From Niastella sp. (GTDB taxonomy: Bacteria; Bacteroidota; Bacteroidia; Chitinophagales; Chitinophagaceae), in contig JADJVM010000008.1 in assembly GCA_016710595.1 (NCBI GenBank), forward strand, positions 1,302,001-1,366,000: DNA of 64,000 nt, read 5' to 3'. The stretch's first letter is position 1; every line of letters starts with the position of its first letter. Below are positions 27,752-37,031 of this stretch, in pieces. The notes under the pieces are model-generated. The model did not search any database. It had not been told where the DNA came from and worked only from the letters and a program-made list of their open reading frames with translations. A program made the position numbers and the translations under genes.

Positions 27752-29173
27752 ATGAGTAAATACCCTTACCACCATAATCGGGACGAATTAAAAACACTTT
27801 TGTTACAATATGAAAATTTAAAAGCCGGTAAATCACAATCATTTATTGATGAAGAGGGTTTTGAACAAATCATTGATTATTTTGACGAAAAAGATGAATC
27901 TTCCAAAGCACTGGAAGCAGCAGAGTATGGCGTAAATCAATATCCCTGGTCGGCAAGCCTATTTTTACAAAAAGCCAATATTTTAATTACCCTTCGTCAA
28001 TATAATGAAGCATTAACCGTTTTAGAAAAAGCTGAGGTACTGGATGCTAATGATATAGATTTATATATCCTAAAAACAGATGCTTACCTGGCCCTTGATA
28101 AACAAGAAAAGGCGGCAACTCTTTTAGAAGATGCGATACTAAGATTTGAAGGCGAAGACCGGCTGGAACTATTATTTCAATTAGCCGATGTATATGATGA
28201 CTATGAAAATTTTGAAAAGACCTTTGATTGCCTGGTCATGATCTTACAGCAAGAACCAAATAATGAGGAGGCCCTGTATAAAATTTGTTTTTGGACTGAT
28301 TTTACCGGAAGAAGTGAAGAAAGCATCAAGTTACATCATCAAATAATAAAACAGTTTCCATATAATGAACTGGCATGGTTTAATCTTGGAGCCGCATACC
28401 AGGGATTAAAACTTCATGAAAAAGCAATTGATGCTTATTTATATGCAGTAGCCATTGATGAGAAATTTGATTTTGCTTATCGTAATTTAGGGGATGCCTA
28501 TTTACGTATAAGGAAATATGATGATGCTATTGATGCGCTGAAAAAAGTATTGGAAATTTCACGTCCTGAATCTGTAATTTATGAAGCTATAGGCCATTGT
28601 TATGATAAATTAGGGAATTATTCCCAGGCTCGTTTTCATTATAAAAAAGCCACACATTTAGATCCTAAAGACAGTCAAATGTATTATAAGATTGCCTGTA
28701 CTTATATGAATGAGAGTGCCTGGATGAAGGCCATTAAAATTTTAGATACTGCTTTAAACATTCATAAAACGCAACCTGAATACCATATTGCCATTGGCCG
28801 TTGTTTTACTGAAATGGAATATTTTGAACAAGCGGTTCTCCATTTGGGTCTTGCCGTTAAGCTACGCCCTAAAAACATGAATGGCTGGACAGAATTTTTG
28901 CGAACTCTTTTTGTATATGGCATGATGGAACAAGGGCTGAAGTACAGTGATATTGCTTATAAACAAACAGGTGAAAAAATAATTTTCATTTTTTATAAAA
29001 GCATGTTCTTGTTTTCATTGGGAAAAACAAAAGATGCCCTGCTTCACCTTGAAAACGGTATGGCTCAAAACCCCCGGCTTTTTAAAAAATTTGTAGCCTT
29101 TAATCCGGCTATATTACAATTACAGCCCGTAGTGGAACTGGCGGCCAGGTATAAAAAAGGCAGGTTTCTGTAA
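27752..29173 (+). CDS. Tetratricopeptide repeat protein
   Basis: 473 residues, ATG 27752, no signal peptide, so cytosolic. TPR units run from about residue 45 to 430; clear ones read WSASLFLQKANILITLRQYN, LAWFNLGAAYQGLKLHEKA, FAYRNLGDAYLRIRKYDDA and QMYYKIACTYMNESAWMKA, each with the small-large-small residue pattern of paired helices. The family is a scaffold for protein interactions; partners are unknown. It stands between divergent and co-directional genes with an 89-bp gap to comA and its own upstream region. Confidence 0.9.
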   Translation: MSKYPYHHNRDELKTLLLQYENLKAGKSQSFIDEEGFEQIIDYFDEKDESSKALEAAEYGVNQYPWSASLFLQKANILITLRQYNEALTVLEKAEVLDANDIDLYILKTDAYLALDKQEKAATLLEDAILRFEGEDRLELLFQLADVYDDYENFEKTFDCLVMILQQEPNNEEALYKICFWTDFTGRSEESIKLHHQIIKQFPYNELAWFNLGAAYQGLKLHEKAIDAYLYAVAIDEKFDFAYRNLGDAYLRIRKYDDAIDALKKVLEISRPESVIYEAIGHCYDKLGNYSQARFHYKKATHLDPKDSQMYYKIACTYMNESAWMKAIKILDTALNIHKTQPEYHIAIGRCFTEMEYFEQAVLHLGLAVKLRPKNMNGWTEFLRTLFVYGMMEQGLKYSDIAYKQTGEKIIFIFYKSMFLFSLGKTKDALLHLENGMAQNPRLFKKFVAFNPAILQLQPVVELAARYKKGRFL

Positions 29174-29234
29174 CTCCCCATTTTTTAATGCTATTAATGA
29201 CTATAATGCTGTAAATAAAATCATCTACTTTAAA

Positions 29235-29242
29235 TATCTTTG
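29235..29242 (+). promoter_or_regulatory. Bacteroidota -7 element TATCTTTG for the comA-aroE pair
   Basis: TAnnTTTG match 20 nt before ATG 29263; no -33 TTTG at the usual distance. Confidence 0.5.
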
Positions 29243-29262
29243 CAGCCACAAAAAAGTAGTAA

Positions 29263-30027
29263 ATGAATTTTAATTTAACTCAAATTCCCGATAGGAACCC
29301 CAAGCCCCGCAATTTTGGCTTAACCATGGTGATGGATAAAGGACTAAGTGTAGAAGAAGCAAAAAACTTTATGAGTGTAGCTTCACCCCATGTAGATATT
29401 GTAAAATTAGGATTTGGTACAGCACATGTAACGCCCAATTTAAAAGAAAAACTTGAGGTTTATAAATCTTACAATGTTCCCATTTATTTTGGGGGTACTT
29501 TATTTGAAGCCTTTTTAATTCGAAATCAATTTAAAGATTATCTTTCTGTGTGTAAAGAATATGGGGTAAGCTTTATGGAAGTAAGCGATGGATCTATCAC
29601 CATTCCCCATGCTGAAAAGTGTGGTTATATTGAAAAACTTACCCAATATGGTACTGTACTTAGTGAAGTGGGTAGTAAAGATGCAGCACATATCATTCCC
29701 CCTTACAAATGGATAGAACTCATGCAGGCTGAACTGAACGCAGGATCTGCTTACGTAATTGCAGAAGCCCGTGAAGCAGGTAATGTGGGGATATACAGGG
29801 GCACCGGCGAAGTAAGAGAGGGATTGGTACAGGAAATCTTAACAAAAATAGAAGCGAGTAAGATTATTTGGGAAGCTCCGCAAAAAGCACAGCAACTTTA
29901 TTTTCTTCAATTAATTGGTTGTAATGTTAACCTGGGTAATATAGCCCCTTCAGAAGTAATTCCTCTGGAAGCCATGCGTATTGGCCTGAGAGGCGATACC
30001 TTTACCCTTTATTTAGATAAAAATTAA
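29263..30027 (+). CDS. comA: Phosphosulfolactate synthase-like protein
   Basis: 254 residues, ATG 29263. Matches the ComA family TIM barrel: GLTMVMDKGLS, VDIVKLGFGTA, PIYFGGTLFEAF, FMEVSDGSI, VGSKD, YVIAEAREAG, IWEAPQKAQQLYF and the C-terminal GLRGDT. In methanogens ComA adds sulfite to phosphoenolpyruvate to give (R)-2-phospho-3-sulfolactate for coenzyme M. Bacteroidota do not make coenzyme M; here it may serve sulfolactate or sulfonolipid (capnine-type) metabolism, an inference. aroE starts 2 nt after its stop, so the two genes are one unit. PEP is also a shikimate-pathway substrate, though AroE itself does not use it. Confidence 0.9.
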   Translation: MNFNLTQIPDRNPKPRNFGLTMVMDKGLSVEEAKNFMSVASPHVDIVKLGFGTAHVTPNLKEKLEVYKSYNVPIYFGGTLFEAFLIRNQFKDYLSVCKEYGVSFMEVSDGSITIPHAEKCGYIEKLTQYGTVLSEVGSKDAAHIIPPYKWIELMQAELNAGSAYVIAEAREAGNVGIYRGTGEVREGLVQEILTKIEASKIIWEAPQKAQQLYFLQLIGCNVNLGNIAPSEVIPLEAMRIGLRGDTFTLYLDKN

Positions 30028-30029
30028 TT

Positions 30030-30767
30030 ATGAAACGCTATGGCTTAATCGGGTATCCACTTGGCCATTCGTTTTCAAAAAAGTATTTTTCATCAAAATT
30101 TGAAAAAGAAGGGTTAGCAGATTGTATTTTTGATTTATACCCATTGGCTAATATATCAGATTTTCCAAACCTTATTAAATCACAACAGGACTTACTGGGA
30201 TTGGCGGTTACGATTCCATATAAGCAATTGATAATTCCTTTTTTATCTGGCATAGATCCCAATACCCGGAATGTGGGTGCGGTAAATTGTATTAAGATTA
30301 TCAAAGAAAAACTCATTGGTTATAATACTGATATAGTTGGTTTTGAAAAGTCTTTTCTCCCCCTGTTACAGCCATATCATCAGCGTGCATTGGTATTGGG
30401 TACCGGTGGTGCTGCAAAAGCGGTACAATACGTTTTACAAAAAATTCATCTCCCTTTTTTACAAGTAAGCAGGAAAGTATCACCTGGTAATGGCATCATT
30501 TCTTATAAAGATCTGGATGAGAAAATTATTCAAGATCATACCGTGATTATTAATTGCACACCTGTGGGAATGGTTCCAAATGAAAATATGTATCCCGATA
30601 TCCCATACCAGTATATAACAACAAAGCACTTATTATACGATCTTATTTATAAACCGGAAACCACCTTGTTTTTACAAAAAGGGCTTACACTGGGAGCGCT
30701 CGCAAAGAATGGTTATGATATGCTCATTTTGCAGGCAGAGGAAAACTGGAGGATTTGGAATAGCTGA
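30030..30767 (+). CDS. aroE: Shikimate dehydrogenase
   Basis: 245 residues, ATG 30030. NADP-dependent reduction of 3-dehydroshikimate to shikimate in aromatic amino acid synthesis. Substrate site S14/S16 region (LGHSFSKKYF), catalytic K65 in TIPYKQ and D101 in GYNTDIVGF, the glycine-rich NADP loop LVLGTGGAAKAV, and NCTPVGM are present. It is slightly short for the family (about 270) but intact. Directly follows the phosphosulfolactate synthase gene. Confidence 0.95.
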   Translation: MKRYGLIGYPLGHSFSKKYFSSKFEKEGLADCIFDLYPLANISDFPNLIKSQQDLLGLAVTIPYKQLIIPFLSGIDPNTRNVGAVNCIKIIKEKLIGYNTDIVGFEKSFLPLLQPYHQRALVLGTGGAAKAVQYVLQKIHLPFLQVSRKVSPGNGIISYKDLDEKIIQDHTVIINCTPVGMVPNENMYPDIPYQYITTKHLLYDLIYKPETTLFLQKGLTLGALAKNGYDMLILQAEENWRIWNS

Positions 30768-30776
30768 TATTCCAGT

Positions 30777-31085
30777 TTATGCCTGTGCCGGTGGCCCTCC
30801 AAAATTAAATGGCATTTCTACTGTTTCAATATCCTGGATGGCACCATGTGCAGATTCAAACTTTTGTACATTTTCAGCTATTGCCTTCATAAGCCTTTTA
30901 GCATGAAAAGGAGTCATTATAATTCGACTCTTTACTTTACTTTTTGGTGTACCCGGCATTACATTCACAAAATCCAATACAAATTCTGCATGGCTATGAG
31001 TAATGATTACCAGGTTAGCATATTGCCCTTCTGAAACTTCTTCAGAAATTTCAATATTTAAGGGTGCTGTATTTTGTTGTTCCAT
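30777..31085 (-). CDS. DUF3467 family protein
   Basis: 102 residues, ATG 31085. Matches the small conserved DUF3467 family: ISEEVSEGQYANLVIITHSHAEFVLDFV, then KSRIIMTPFHAKRLMKAIAENVQKFE. Cytosolic, function unknown. It converges on aroE with a 9-bp gap. A TAnnTTTG box lies only 4 nt before the start codon, so the message may be nearly leaderless. Confidence 0.9.
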   Translation of the reverse strand: MEQQNTAPLNIEISEEVSEGQYANLVIITHSHAEFVLDFVNVMPGTPKSKVKSRIIMTPFHAKRLMKAIAENVQKFESAHGAIQDIETVEMPFNFGGPPAQA

Positions 31086-31089
31086 ATTT

Positions 31090-31097
31090 CAAAATTA
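31090..31097 (-). promoter_or_regulatory. Bacteroidota -7 element TAATTTTG
   Basis: Minus strand match, 4 nt upstream of ATG 31085, implying little or no leader. Confidence 0.4.
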
Positions 31098-31120
31098 TAA
31101 ATAAACGCTAACTTCTATAC

Positions 31121-31157
31121 AAAAAAATACCGCCACTTTTTAAAGTGGCGGTATTTT
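31121..31157 (-). terminator. Strong terminator of the SusC/D operon
   Basis: 16-bp perfect stem 31124-31139 with 31142-31157 and, on the minus strand, a T-run from 31127 down to 31121. It lies 14 nt past the stop at 31172. The symmetric A and T runs would also work for plus-strand transcripts. Confidence 0.85.
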
Positions 31158-31171
31158 ACGATATCTTTTAA

Positions 31172-32083
31172 TTAAGGTCTTGGCTCTTGATATACTAAGG
31201 TATCAAAGAAAGCTCTTAATGGATTACCGCCATAATTCCAGCATACATAAATCGTTTTAGTTGCAGGATCATAATAACTTGGGAATGAACCCGGGCCGGT
31301 AAATAAAGTTACCGCAGTACCACCTGGAGATCCGTTATAAACGTTTATAACTTCGTTTGTAACAGTATTAAACTTAATAACTGGCGCCATGGTATTACCA
31401 TACCAGCTTACAGACCCTGGGCCTACACCAATAGGGTGTCCGTAATCATCAGCATCCACAAAGAAGAAAGCAACCTCCGAAGGAGACACTGTAATCATGT
31501 CCATAACAATATCTACATATGGAAAAGTATATGGAACCCTGTTATGATAACCCGTCAATAAATATCGACCATCATATTTATTTTTTACACTAATAACAAT
31601 AATGATTGTTTTAGAATTTTCGGCAACCTGGAAGCCATTGCTGCTACCTGTAATGGTAAGCGCAATTGCATACGTTAAATTAGGATCCAGCGTTGCTGTA
31701 TTTAAAGTTAACGCCACAGTATCTGTCCATTTACCGGCTTCTACAACCGCATTGGTATTAAAGGTGAAAAGGCTGTTATCTACTGGTGTTAAAGCAGGGT
31801 CAGTAATCTTAGCAGGATCAGAAACAATTGTACTTGTAACTGCTGTAGATTGTGTACGAGCTGCATTTAATGAGAGGTAAATATTATTTATTATCTGCGG
31901 GTCAGTAGATGACTGCACACCTGCAGAAACCTTTGTTTGCGTAAACATAACCGCATTGATTACCCCGTCATCTCCACCTTGCGATGGATTCGGTTGGTTT
32001 ACCTTATCTTTTAAACAGCCTGTGAAAACGAGCAAAGCTGCTGTTAAAAAGATTAAAAAATTTATTTTTTTCATATTTTTCAT
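31172..32083 (-). CDS. DUF1735 domain lipoprotein of a SusC/D operon
   Basis: 303 residues, ATG 32083 (ATG 32074 is equally possible). Lipobox cysteine C23 (VFTGC). Residues about 40-165 are a DUF1735/BT_3987-like beta-sandwich (VMFTQTKVSAG, YLSLNAARTQSTAVTST, LTYAIALTITGSSNGFQVAENSK). A second C-terminal region (YDGRYLLTGYHNR to the end) resembles domains found with it in SusD-associated lipoproteins. Known context: surface glycan-binding partners of SusC/SusD. It is the last gene of the three-gene operon, ended by the hairpin at 31121-31157. Confidence 0.82.
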   Translation of the reverse strand: MKNMKKINFLIFLTAALLVFTGCLKDKVNQPNPSQGGDDGVINAVMFTQTKVSAGVQSSTDPQIINNIYLSLNAARTQSTAVTSTIVSDPAKITDPALTPVDNSLFTFNTNAVVEAGKWTDTVALTLNTATLDPNLTYAIALTITGSSNGFQVAENSKTIIIVISVKNKYDGRYLLTGYHNRVPYTFPYVDIVMDMITVSPSEVAFFFVDADDYGHPIGVGPGSVSWYGNTMAPVIKFNTVTNEVINVYNGSPGGTAVTLFTGPGSFPSYYDPATKTIYVCWNYGGNPLRAFFDTLVYQEPRP

Positions 32084-32097
32084 TTTACTCTTTTAAA

Positions 32098-33723
32098 TTA
32101 GTTTAAATCCCAGAAAATTCTGTTTCTTGCTGAAGGGTTAAATAAATCTAGTACTCCTTCTGCCCCTACATTGGCAGCGTTATAATTATATTCCGCCTGT
32201 GGATAGAATAAACGAGTAGGTATTTTAGGAGAAGCGCCAGCTAAAATTGAAACCGGTGGTCCTGGATCATAATCTACTGCAGCACCGTAAGAAATATCAG
32301 ACCTTCTATAATCTGTCCAAACTTCTAATGTAGCAATAGAATTAAGAGCAAACCATTTTTGAGATAAAATTGTGTACATACCACCTGCAGCTTGTGTGGG
32401 AGAAAGGGCATCTGCATTAATATCCACATCAGAATATCCCGCATTGCCAGTGATATAGGCATCAGCTTGTGCATCTGTTAAACCCAACCAAGTAAATGAT
32501 TCTCTTACGGCATCGCCTAATGCTGTTTCACTATCTCCTGGAATTAAACCTCTGTAAACGGCTTCAGCTTGCAGGAACATACTTTCTACACTGGTAAGTA
32601 TCCAGGCATCAGTGGTTGCTCCATTAGGAATTAAGCCGGTACCATAAACAGAAGATAATTTATTACCTACATTATTAGGATCAACGCCGGAAATTTCACC
32701 AAAAGTGATACCCCTGTGTTTAGTAGCGCCTGTTGGCAGTACATAGAATTTATTAACACGGGGATCGCCATCATATTGATAATATCCATCGTTATTCGTT
32801 CCTACAGCATAAATATTTGCCTTCGAAATATCACCTCCACTGGCTGTATTTCCAGCTTCATCAAAACGATAGGCCCTGTAAAAAGGGTTTGGTTTTGTAC
32901 CAGAATAACCAGGATTAATTTTCATTGATTCTCCCCTACCCAGGAAGCCAGTTCCTTCTGCTACGATGGCTGCAGCTTCTGCAGCTACATCAATACCTGA
33001 AACATAGCTGTTCATTTCAGTATCGTTTACAAATTTGGTAGTAGAGCAATGAATTAAAAGTTTTAATTTCAAAGTGTTTGCAGCTTTGATCCACTTGGTA
33101 GTGTTACCTGCAAAAATAAGGTCATTTACTGCTATGAGTGGGTTTACACTTGTAGATGAAAGATCCGGATCTTTTAGTAAAACAATCGCAGTATCTAATT
33201 GTCTTAATAAGTCTTTATAAATATCCAGGTCATCAGTATATTTTGGCGTTTTATAAGTAGTACCATAAAATGCTTCAAAATAAGGAATATTACCATATAT
33301 GTCAACCAATACCTGGAAGTCCATCGCTTTCATAATACGGGCAATTGCTTCATAAGTACCTGCGCCTTTTGCATGGGCATTGGTAACTACGAAGTTGTAG
33401 TTATTTGCGTTATAATAATAATTATTCCAAATACCTGCCTGGTAGTCGTTTGTAAATTGGTAAGATTCAGTAGTCTGTTCAGACTGGTAGCTACCGGAAC
33501 GTGCCCAATAGCCCATCCAATGTTGTAAAAACCGCCATTGGGTAGCAGTAATACTGGCAGTATAAGATTGTGCTGCCGGTAAAACGGTAACATAATCCAC
33601 CGTAGATGCGGTAACATCATCCGGGTTTGTATTTATTGCAAAATCGCTTTTCTTACAACTTGTAGCAACCAGCATAGCACTGATAGCTAAAAGTGCAAGG
33701 TTTCTAATTTTTATTGTCTTCAT
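32098..33723 (-). CDS. SusD/RagB-like outer membrane lipoprotein
   Basis: 541 residues, ATG 33723. Lipoprotein signal with C23 (VATSCKK). Composition and motifs fit the SusD-like_2 branch: NPDDVTAS, helical TPR-like core, W-rich IWNNYYYNANNYNF, ARIMKAMDFQVLVDIYGNIPYFEA, and SVESMFLQAEAVYRG with FLQAEA. It caps the SusC channel and binds the ligand at the surface. Lies 19 bp downstream of the SusC gene. Ligand unknown; no carbohydrate-active enzyme gene is adjacent. Confidence 0.92.
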   Translation of the reverse strand: MKTIKIRNLALLAISAMLVATSCKKSDFAINTNPDDVTASTVDYVTVLPAAQSYTASITATQWRFLQHWMGYWARSGSYQSEQTTESYQFTNDYQAGIWNNYYYNANNYNFVVTNAHAKGAGTYEAIARIMKAMDFQVLVDIYGNIPYFEAFYGTTYKTPKYTDDLDIYKDLLRQLDTAIVLLKDPDLSSTSVNPLIAVNDLIFAGNTTKWIKAANTLKLKLLIHCSTTKFVNDTEMNSYVSGIDVAAEAAAIVAEGTGFLGRGESMKINPGYSGTKPNPFYRAYRFDEAGNTASGGDISKANIYAVGTNNDGYYQYDGDPRVNKFYVLPTGATKHRGITFGEISGVDPNNVGNKLSSVYGTGLIPNGATTDAWILTSVESMFLQAEAVYRGLIPGDSETALGDAVRESFTWLGLTDAQADAYITGNAGYSDVDINADALSPTQAAGGMYTILSQKWFALNSIATLEVWTDYRRSDISYGAAVDYDPGPPVSILAGASPKIPTRLFYPQAEYNYNAANVGAEGVLDLFNPSARNRIFWDLN

Positions 33724-33742
33724 TTTATTTTTTTTTATAACA

Positions 33743-36700
33743 TTAGAAATTTAAGGTTACGTTAGCCCCGATAAATCTTGTAGGAGGCATATTGAAAGCA
33801 GTGCTTCTACCAATGGCATTTCCTGTATAAGAACTGTTACCATTTGCGGTAAATTCAGGATCAGTCCATTGATTAGATTTTGGTAACCACATAAACAGGT
33901 TACGGCCATATACACTTATTTCAGCACCTTTAATTCCTTTATCGCCAAATAGAGATTTAGGTAAAGAGTAGCTTAAGGATACTTCACGAAGTTTCCAGAA
34001 AGAAGCATCTGCCAGGTAGTTTGTGGTTGCGTCGGTGTTTGTTGTACCATTGTTGTAAAACAACCTGCCATAAGTTTGAGTATATACATTTGTATTGTTT
34101 ACATATTTACCATCTTTCAGGTAAACTGAATTAGGGAATACAAATGCCCTTCTTCCATAAGAACCACTTCTTGCAGAGATACCATTATCATCCATAAATT
34201 CACCTAACTGATCTGCGATAATTTGGTTACCTGTGCGGTATTCACCCACAGCGCTTAAAGTAATTCCTTTCCAATTCACGCTAAAATTAAGACCTAAGAT
34301 ATGTTCTGGCATGTTTCTGCCAAACTGTGTAACATTAGAGTTGATAGAAGGCATACCAGTTTGTGCATCTACAATTACTTTACCAGTTGCAGAATCACGG
34401 TTATAATCATTCATTTTAAAGGTAAAGGCAGGAGAACCTACTATTGCATAGTTGTAGTTACCAATACCCAATTCTTTTACATCATCAACCAATCTTGTAA
34501 TTTCACTTGTTTGGTGAGAATAATTGATTTTAAAATCAATTTCAGCTTCCCCAATTCTTACCAATGGAGTTAATTTAAGATCTAACTCTAAACCTTTGTT
34601 GGTGAATGCACCTGCATTTAATAAGGCAGTAGTAGCACCGGTGGTATTAGATAATTTAACACCCAATACCTGGTCTATATTGTTTTGTTTGTAATAAGTA
34701 GCTTCCAGGTTAATCCTGTTTTTAAGGAAACCAAGTTCTACACCCACTTCTTTGGTATTTACAAACTCAGGTTTTAAACCTTCAGCAGGATAAATGCTGA
34801 TATCTGTTGCAGAGTTGCCAATTTGGTAACCGGGTAAGCTTCCATAAGGGAAGAACAAACCTGCACTAAAGTTGGCTTCATTTTGATAAGGGTTTAAATT
34901 TACGTTACCAGTTTTGGCAATTGCACCCCTTATTTTAAAGAAGTTTAAAACATTATTAGATTTTAAACCGGGAATAATTTCATGCATCAAAATTGAAGCA
35001 CTGGCTCCGGGATAAAAGAAGGTAATATCTTTTGGATTGAAGATACCATTTGCTGGTACAAGACGGCTATCCCTGTCAATACTTGCAGTACCTTCTAAGA
35101 ACAACCATTTGTTTATATCAAATGATACACGGCCAAAGAAACGTTGTAACCTGGCTAAACTATTATCAATACCTACTGTAGGTTCACCCAAACGAGTGGC
35201 AATACTCAGGAATTGAGATTTACCCAGGTTATTACTACCATTTTGCAGGTATTTGCTACGGGATTCACGGAATGAATGTCCAAGAGTAGCAGAAATACCG
35301 ATTGATTTAACCTTGGTATTAATGTTTGCAAAGAACTCAGAAGTTAAACGGTTGCTGTAATTATTTGCATTGCTTACACCAGCAGTAGTACCCGATTGCT
35401 CAGAGGCATCAGGGCGTGTAAAGTAATAATCATCAAAGCTAAAAGCTTCTTTGGTATTTCTAGAGATTGAATTATCAATAGATAAACCTACACGGTAAAC
35501 AAAGCTCAACCAATTGTTTGCTTTATAGTTTAATTCCACATTACCAAATATATCATCTGATTTACCTGTACCACGGTTAATGTCTTTTGTAAAGTATGGA
35601 GTATATTCCTGGTTTGACAGGTATAATGTGTAATAACCATTTGGGCTGGAGAAAAGGTCATTTCTCCAATCGGAGAATTTGCTTAATGGAACTTGCCCGG
35701 GAGCGCTGGTTACACCATAGTAAACAAGCGTATTAGAGGTAGTAACATCATATTTACCCTGGGTATATCTTACATTAACAATCGCTTTAAATTTATTGTA
35801 CTCTTTTTCGCTTCTAAAAGTTAATGTACGGCGGTTATTTTTGTCGCCTGGCATGGTACCTTTTATATCTACATTTTGAGCGCTGATGTAAAAATCACCG
35901 GTTGAAAAAGATACGTCTGTTTGATTGGTAGTACCTACATCAAAAAAGCGTTTTCTTTCACCAGGCAGATATGAATATTTTTGATAATTAATTTCTCCAT
36001 TGGGTCCGGGATCTCCTAATTGACGAATGGAACCATCAAATTCATCGCCCCAGCTTTGTTGTTCATGGGGTTCGTAAACACCGGTACCTGCGGCATTTTG
36101 AGAATAACCAGAGCCCCAGCGGGTTTGAAATTTAGGCATATAAGAGATAGACTCAAATTGTACAGAGTGACTTAAAGTAATCGTAGGATTTGACCTTGAT
36201 CCTTTTTTAGTAGTAATAACGATCGCACCATTTACACCATCAGGACCATAAATAGCAGTAGAACCTGCTGATTTCAAGATATCAACTGAGGCGATGTCAT
36301 TTGGATTGATAGAAGACAAATAACCCAAAGAAATGGGCACCCCATCTAATATCAACATCGGTTGGTTATTCCCAGTTAATGAACGAATACCACGTAATGT
36401 AATACGGGTATCCTGAAATACACCACTATTTGTTTGTAAGAAAGTAGCACCAGAAACTTTACCGGTAAGCCCCTGAGCAATATTAGTTGCTTTTGCCTGA
36501 GTTAACTCAGTAGCTTTAATAGTTGCTGTAGAGAAACCAAGTGAAGCCTTTTGCCGAACCTGGCCTAAAGCAGTAGTTACTACTACTTCCTGAAGGTTTG
36601 TACTGGTAGCTTTTAGGGCAACTCCAATAAAAGATTGGCCTTCAGTACTTACTGTTTGGCTGGCATAGCCTGCAGATGATACAACTAACTTATCTGCACC

Positions 36701-36892
36701 ACTAACTTTGATAGAAAAACTTCCATCAGAATCAGTAGAAGTACCTTGGTTAGAGTTAGCGATTTTAATGGTAGCAAACGGGATCCCCGATCCGGTTTCA
36801 TTCACAACCTTTCCGGTCACCACCCGGCTTTGTGCAAATGCCAATACTCCTGAAAGCATTAGCACTGTAAACAGTGATAAAAATCTTCTCAT
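33743..36892 (-). CDS. SusC/RagA family TonB-linked outer membrane protein
   Basis: 1049 residues, ATG 36892, signal peptide ending GVLAFAQ. A carboxypeptidase-regulatory-like domain (about 22-98; VTGKVVNETGSGIPFATIKI), then the plug (about 100-230; NLQEVVVTTALGQ, LTGKVSGATF, LRGIRSLTGNNQPMLILDGVPI), then a large barrel ending GANVTLNF with terminal Phe. First gene of the operon with SusD and DUF1735. Imports oligosaccharide, peptide or other ligand with TonB energy. No FecR/sigma pair is adjacent. Confidence 0.95.
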   Translation of the reverse strand: MRRFLSLFTVLMLSGVLAFAQSRVVTGKVVNETGSGIPFATIKIANSNQGTSTDSDGSFSIKVSGADKLVVSSAGYASQTVSTEGQSFIGVALKATSTNLQEVVVTTALGQVRQKASLGFSTATIKATELTQAKATNIAQGLTGKVSGATFLQTNSGVFQDTRITLRGIRSLTGNNQPMLILDGVPISLGYLSSINPNDIASVDILKSAGSTAIYGPDGVNGAIVITTKKGSRSNPTITLSHSVQFESISYMPKFQTRWGSGYSQNAAGTGVYEPHEQQSWGDEFDGSIRQLGDPGPNGEINYQKYSYLPGERKRFFDVGTTNQTDVSFSTGDFYISAQNVDIKGTMPGDKNNRRTLTFRSEKEYNKFKAIVNVRYTQGKYDVTTSNTLVYYGVTSAPGQVPLSKFSDWRNDLFSSPNGYYTLYLSNQEYTPYFTKDINRGTGKSDDIFGNVELNYKANNWLSFVYRVGLSIDNSISRNTKEAFSFDDYYFTRPDASEQSGTTAGVSNANNYSNRLTSEFFANINTKVKSIGISATLGHSFRESRSKYLQNGSNNLGKSQFLSIATRLGEPTVGIDNSLARLQRFFGRVSFDINKWLFLEGTASIDRDSRLVPANGIFNPKDITFFYPGASASILMHEIIPGLKSNNVLNFFKIRGAIAKTGNVNLNPYQNEANFSAGLFFPYGSLPGYQIGNSATDISIYPAEGLKPEFVNTKEVGVELGFLKNRINLEATYYKQNNIDQVLGVKLSNTTGATTALLNAGAFTNKGLELDLKLTPLVRIGEAEIDFKINYSHQTSEITRLVDDVKELGIGNYNYAIVGSPAFTFKMNDYNRDSATGKVIVDAQTGMPSINSNVTQFGRNMPEHILGLNFSVNWKGITLSAVGEYRTGNQIIADQLGEFMDDNGISARSGSYGRRAFVFPNSVYLKDGKYVNNTNVYTQTYGRLFYNNGTTNTDATTNYLADASFWKLREVSLSYSLPKSLFGDKGIKGAEISVYGRNLFMWLPKSNQWTDPEFTANGNSSYTGNAIGRSTAFNMPPTRFIGANVTLNF

Positions 36893-36924
36893 GTGCGGTT
36901 TTAATTAATAGTTAAATTTATTTG

Positions 36925-36954
36925 TAAAAATAAGGTTAAATATTTTAACACAAA
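36925..36954 (-). promoter_or_regulatory. Probable promoter of the susC operon
   Basis: Minus strand TTTG (36954-36951), an 18-nt spacer, then TATTTTTA (36932-36925), one base off TAnnTTTG. About 33 nt before ATG 36892. Confidence 0.45.
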
Positions 36955-37031
36955 AAAAATGTTAAAATGAAATAATAATGAACCCTAAAAATGGATAGAC
37001 AGCAGCTATGCCTGAAATGCTGCATGTTTTC

